6,704 nt of DNA from an uncultured Marvinbryantia sp. (GTDB lineage Bacteria; Bacillota; Clostridia; Lachnospirales; Lachnospiraceae): NCBI GenBank assembly GCA_947624335.1, contig CANQJX010000102.1, positions 1 through 6,704 of the forward strand, written 5' to 3'. This document shows, one piece after another, positions 5,887-6,704 of the stretch. Within the stretch, counting starts at the first letter, position 1. Each line of letters starts with the position of its first letter. Below the pieces are notes generated by a model. The model was not told the DNA's origin and ran no database searches. It was given only the letters and a program-made list of their open reading frames with translations. The translations under genes were made by a program, and so were the position numbers.

Positions 5887-6690
5887 CTAAGACGAGCGCC
5901 TGCGGATGATCTGGGAAGGACATTTCTCGGCGCATTTCCCGCAGCCCTGGCACTTCTCCTGATCAATCACCGCCACATTGCCGTTCATTGTAATCGCGCC
6001 GAACTCGCACTGTCTCGTACAGGCCGTGCAGCCGATGCAGCCTGCCGCGCACGCTTCTTTTACCGCCTTTCCTTTATCCTGCGAATTGCAGCGCACTACA
6101 TATTTGGCATCCGCCGGGATCAGGACGATCAGCCCGTTCGGGCAGGTTGCCGCGCACTTGCCGCAGCCCACACATTTTTCGGGATCGACCACCGCAATGC
6201 CGTTTACCACATGGATTGCGTCAAACTGGCACGCGGTTACGCAGGAGCCGAAGCCTTTGCAGCCTTTGACGCAGTGCTTGGCTCCCCTTCCCGGAACCAC
6301 GGCCGCCGCGCGGCAGTCCCGGATTCCCACATAATTACATTTATCCAGCGCTGTATCGCAGTCGCCCGCACAGCGCACAAACGCCACCATTTTCTTCGTC
6401 TCGCCGGCTTCCACGCCCAGCACGGCGCTGATTTTTTCCGCAACCGGCGCGCCGCCTACCGGGCAGGCGTTTGCCGGCGCCTCGCCCTTTGCAATCGCCG
6501 CCGCCAGGCCGTCGCAGCCCGGATAGCCGCAGCCGCCGCAGTTATTTCCCGGAAGCTGCGCGCGAATAGCGATCACTTTCTCATCGGTCTCTATTTTGAA
6601 TTTTTCTCCGGCTGTCACCAGAAGGAAACCGACAATGATGCCTACCGCGCCGACAACCGCCGCCGTCAACAAAATTGATAAAATGCCCAT
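5887..6690 (-). CDS. rnfB: Rnf electron transport complex subunit B (polyferredoxin)
   Basis: RnfB feeds electrons from reduced ferredoxin into the membrane Rnf complex, which passes them to NAD+ while pumping Na+ or H+. The 267-residue protein starts with a hydrophobic membrane helix (about 3-27). Next comes the 4Fe-4S domain NNCGGCGYPGCDG (C51, C54, C59, with C76), then a set C107, C111, C118, C126. Ferredoxin-like motifs follow at C140, C144, C150, C154; C173, C176, C179, C183; C218, C221, C224, C228; and C247, C250, C253, C257. Two more cysteines stand at 201 and 214. The 26 cysteines would allow about six [4Fe-4S] clusters, typical of clostridial RnfB. The ATG at 6690 has a strong AAGGAGG 7 bases upstream at the window edge. 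In many Clostridia the order is rnfCDGEAB, so rnfA should lie just beyond base 6704 and this would be the last rnf gene, followed by apbE. Confidence 0.96.
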   Translation of the reverse strand: MGILSILLTAAVVGAVGIIVGFLLVTAGEKFKIETDEKVIAIRAQLPGNNCGGCGYPGCDGLAAAIAKGEAPANACPVGGAPVAEKISAVLGVEAGETKKMVAFVRCAGDCDTALDKCNYVGIRDCRAAAVVPGRGAKHCVKGCKGFGSCVTACQFDAIHVVNGIAVVDPEKCVGCGKCAATCPNGLIVLIPADAKYVVRCNSQDKGKAVKEACAAGCIGCTACTRQCEFGAITMNGNVAVIDQEKCQGCGKCAEKCPSQIIRRRSS

Positions 6691-6697
6691 GCTTCCC

Positions 6698-6704
6698 CCT
6701 CCTT
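6698..6704 (-). promoter_or_regulatory. strong Shine-Dalgarno sequence of rnfB
   Basis: AAGGAGG on the minus strand lies 7 bases before the rnfB ATG and confirms that start. It sits at the very edge of the window, so any overlap with the preceding gene cannot be seen. Confidence 0.85.

Overview
The window reads as chromosomal DNA of an anaerobic, spore-forming Firmicute of the Clostridia type, with moderate GC content (roughly half or a little above, judged by eye). The evidence is an RnfB subunit rich in Fe-S cluster motifs next to ApbE, a sporulation sigma factor of the SigK type, and the Firmicute order comM-dprA-topA. I cannot name a genus. All seven complete genes and one partial gene lie on the minus strand, so transcription runs from high to low coordinates. 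No tRNA, rRNA, CRISPR array, insertion sequence or phage gene was seen, and no gene-free stretch exceeds 100 bases.

In transcription order, the right third (6704 to 4505) is an energy-conservation module. It holds rnfB (probably the last gene of an rnf operon whose other genes lie outside the window), apbE (a lipoprotein that attaches FMN covalently to Rnf subunits) and a small membrane-anchored NusG domain II protein with three conserved-looking cysteines. Gaps between these genes are 12 to 17 bases, so they are probably co-transcribed.

The middle (4474 to 3182) is a short sporulation-linked unit. The sigK-type gene appears to lack the usual pro-sequence. It is preceded by a match to the SigK -10 element lying inside two nearly concentric inverted repeats, the outer of which overlaps the Shine-Dalgarno sequence. 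Its stop codon overlaps the start of an Sfp-type 4'-phosphopantetheinyl transferase by ATGA, which suggests translational coupling.

The left half (3181 to 1) begins with a 94-base AT-rich gap that may hold a weak vegetative promoter. Then come comM/yifB (AAA+ ATPase, probably starting at TTG), dprA (RecA loader, ATGA overlap with comM) and the first 148 codons of topA, six bases after dprA. This is a DNA uptake/recombination and topology cluster of familiar type.

The genes themselves belong to known families. The most original signals are the control region in front of sigK, the missing SigK pro-sequence and the coupling of sigK to a phosphopantetheinyl transferase. I see no clear sign of an undescribed multi-gene system.
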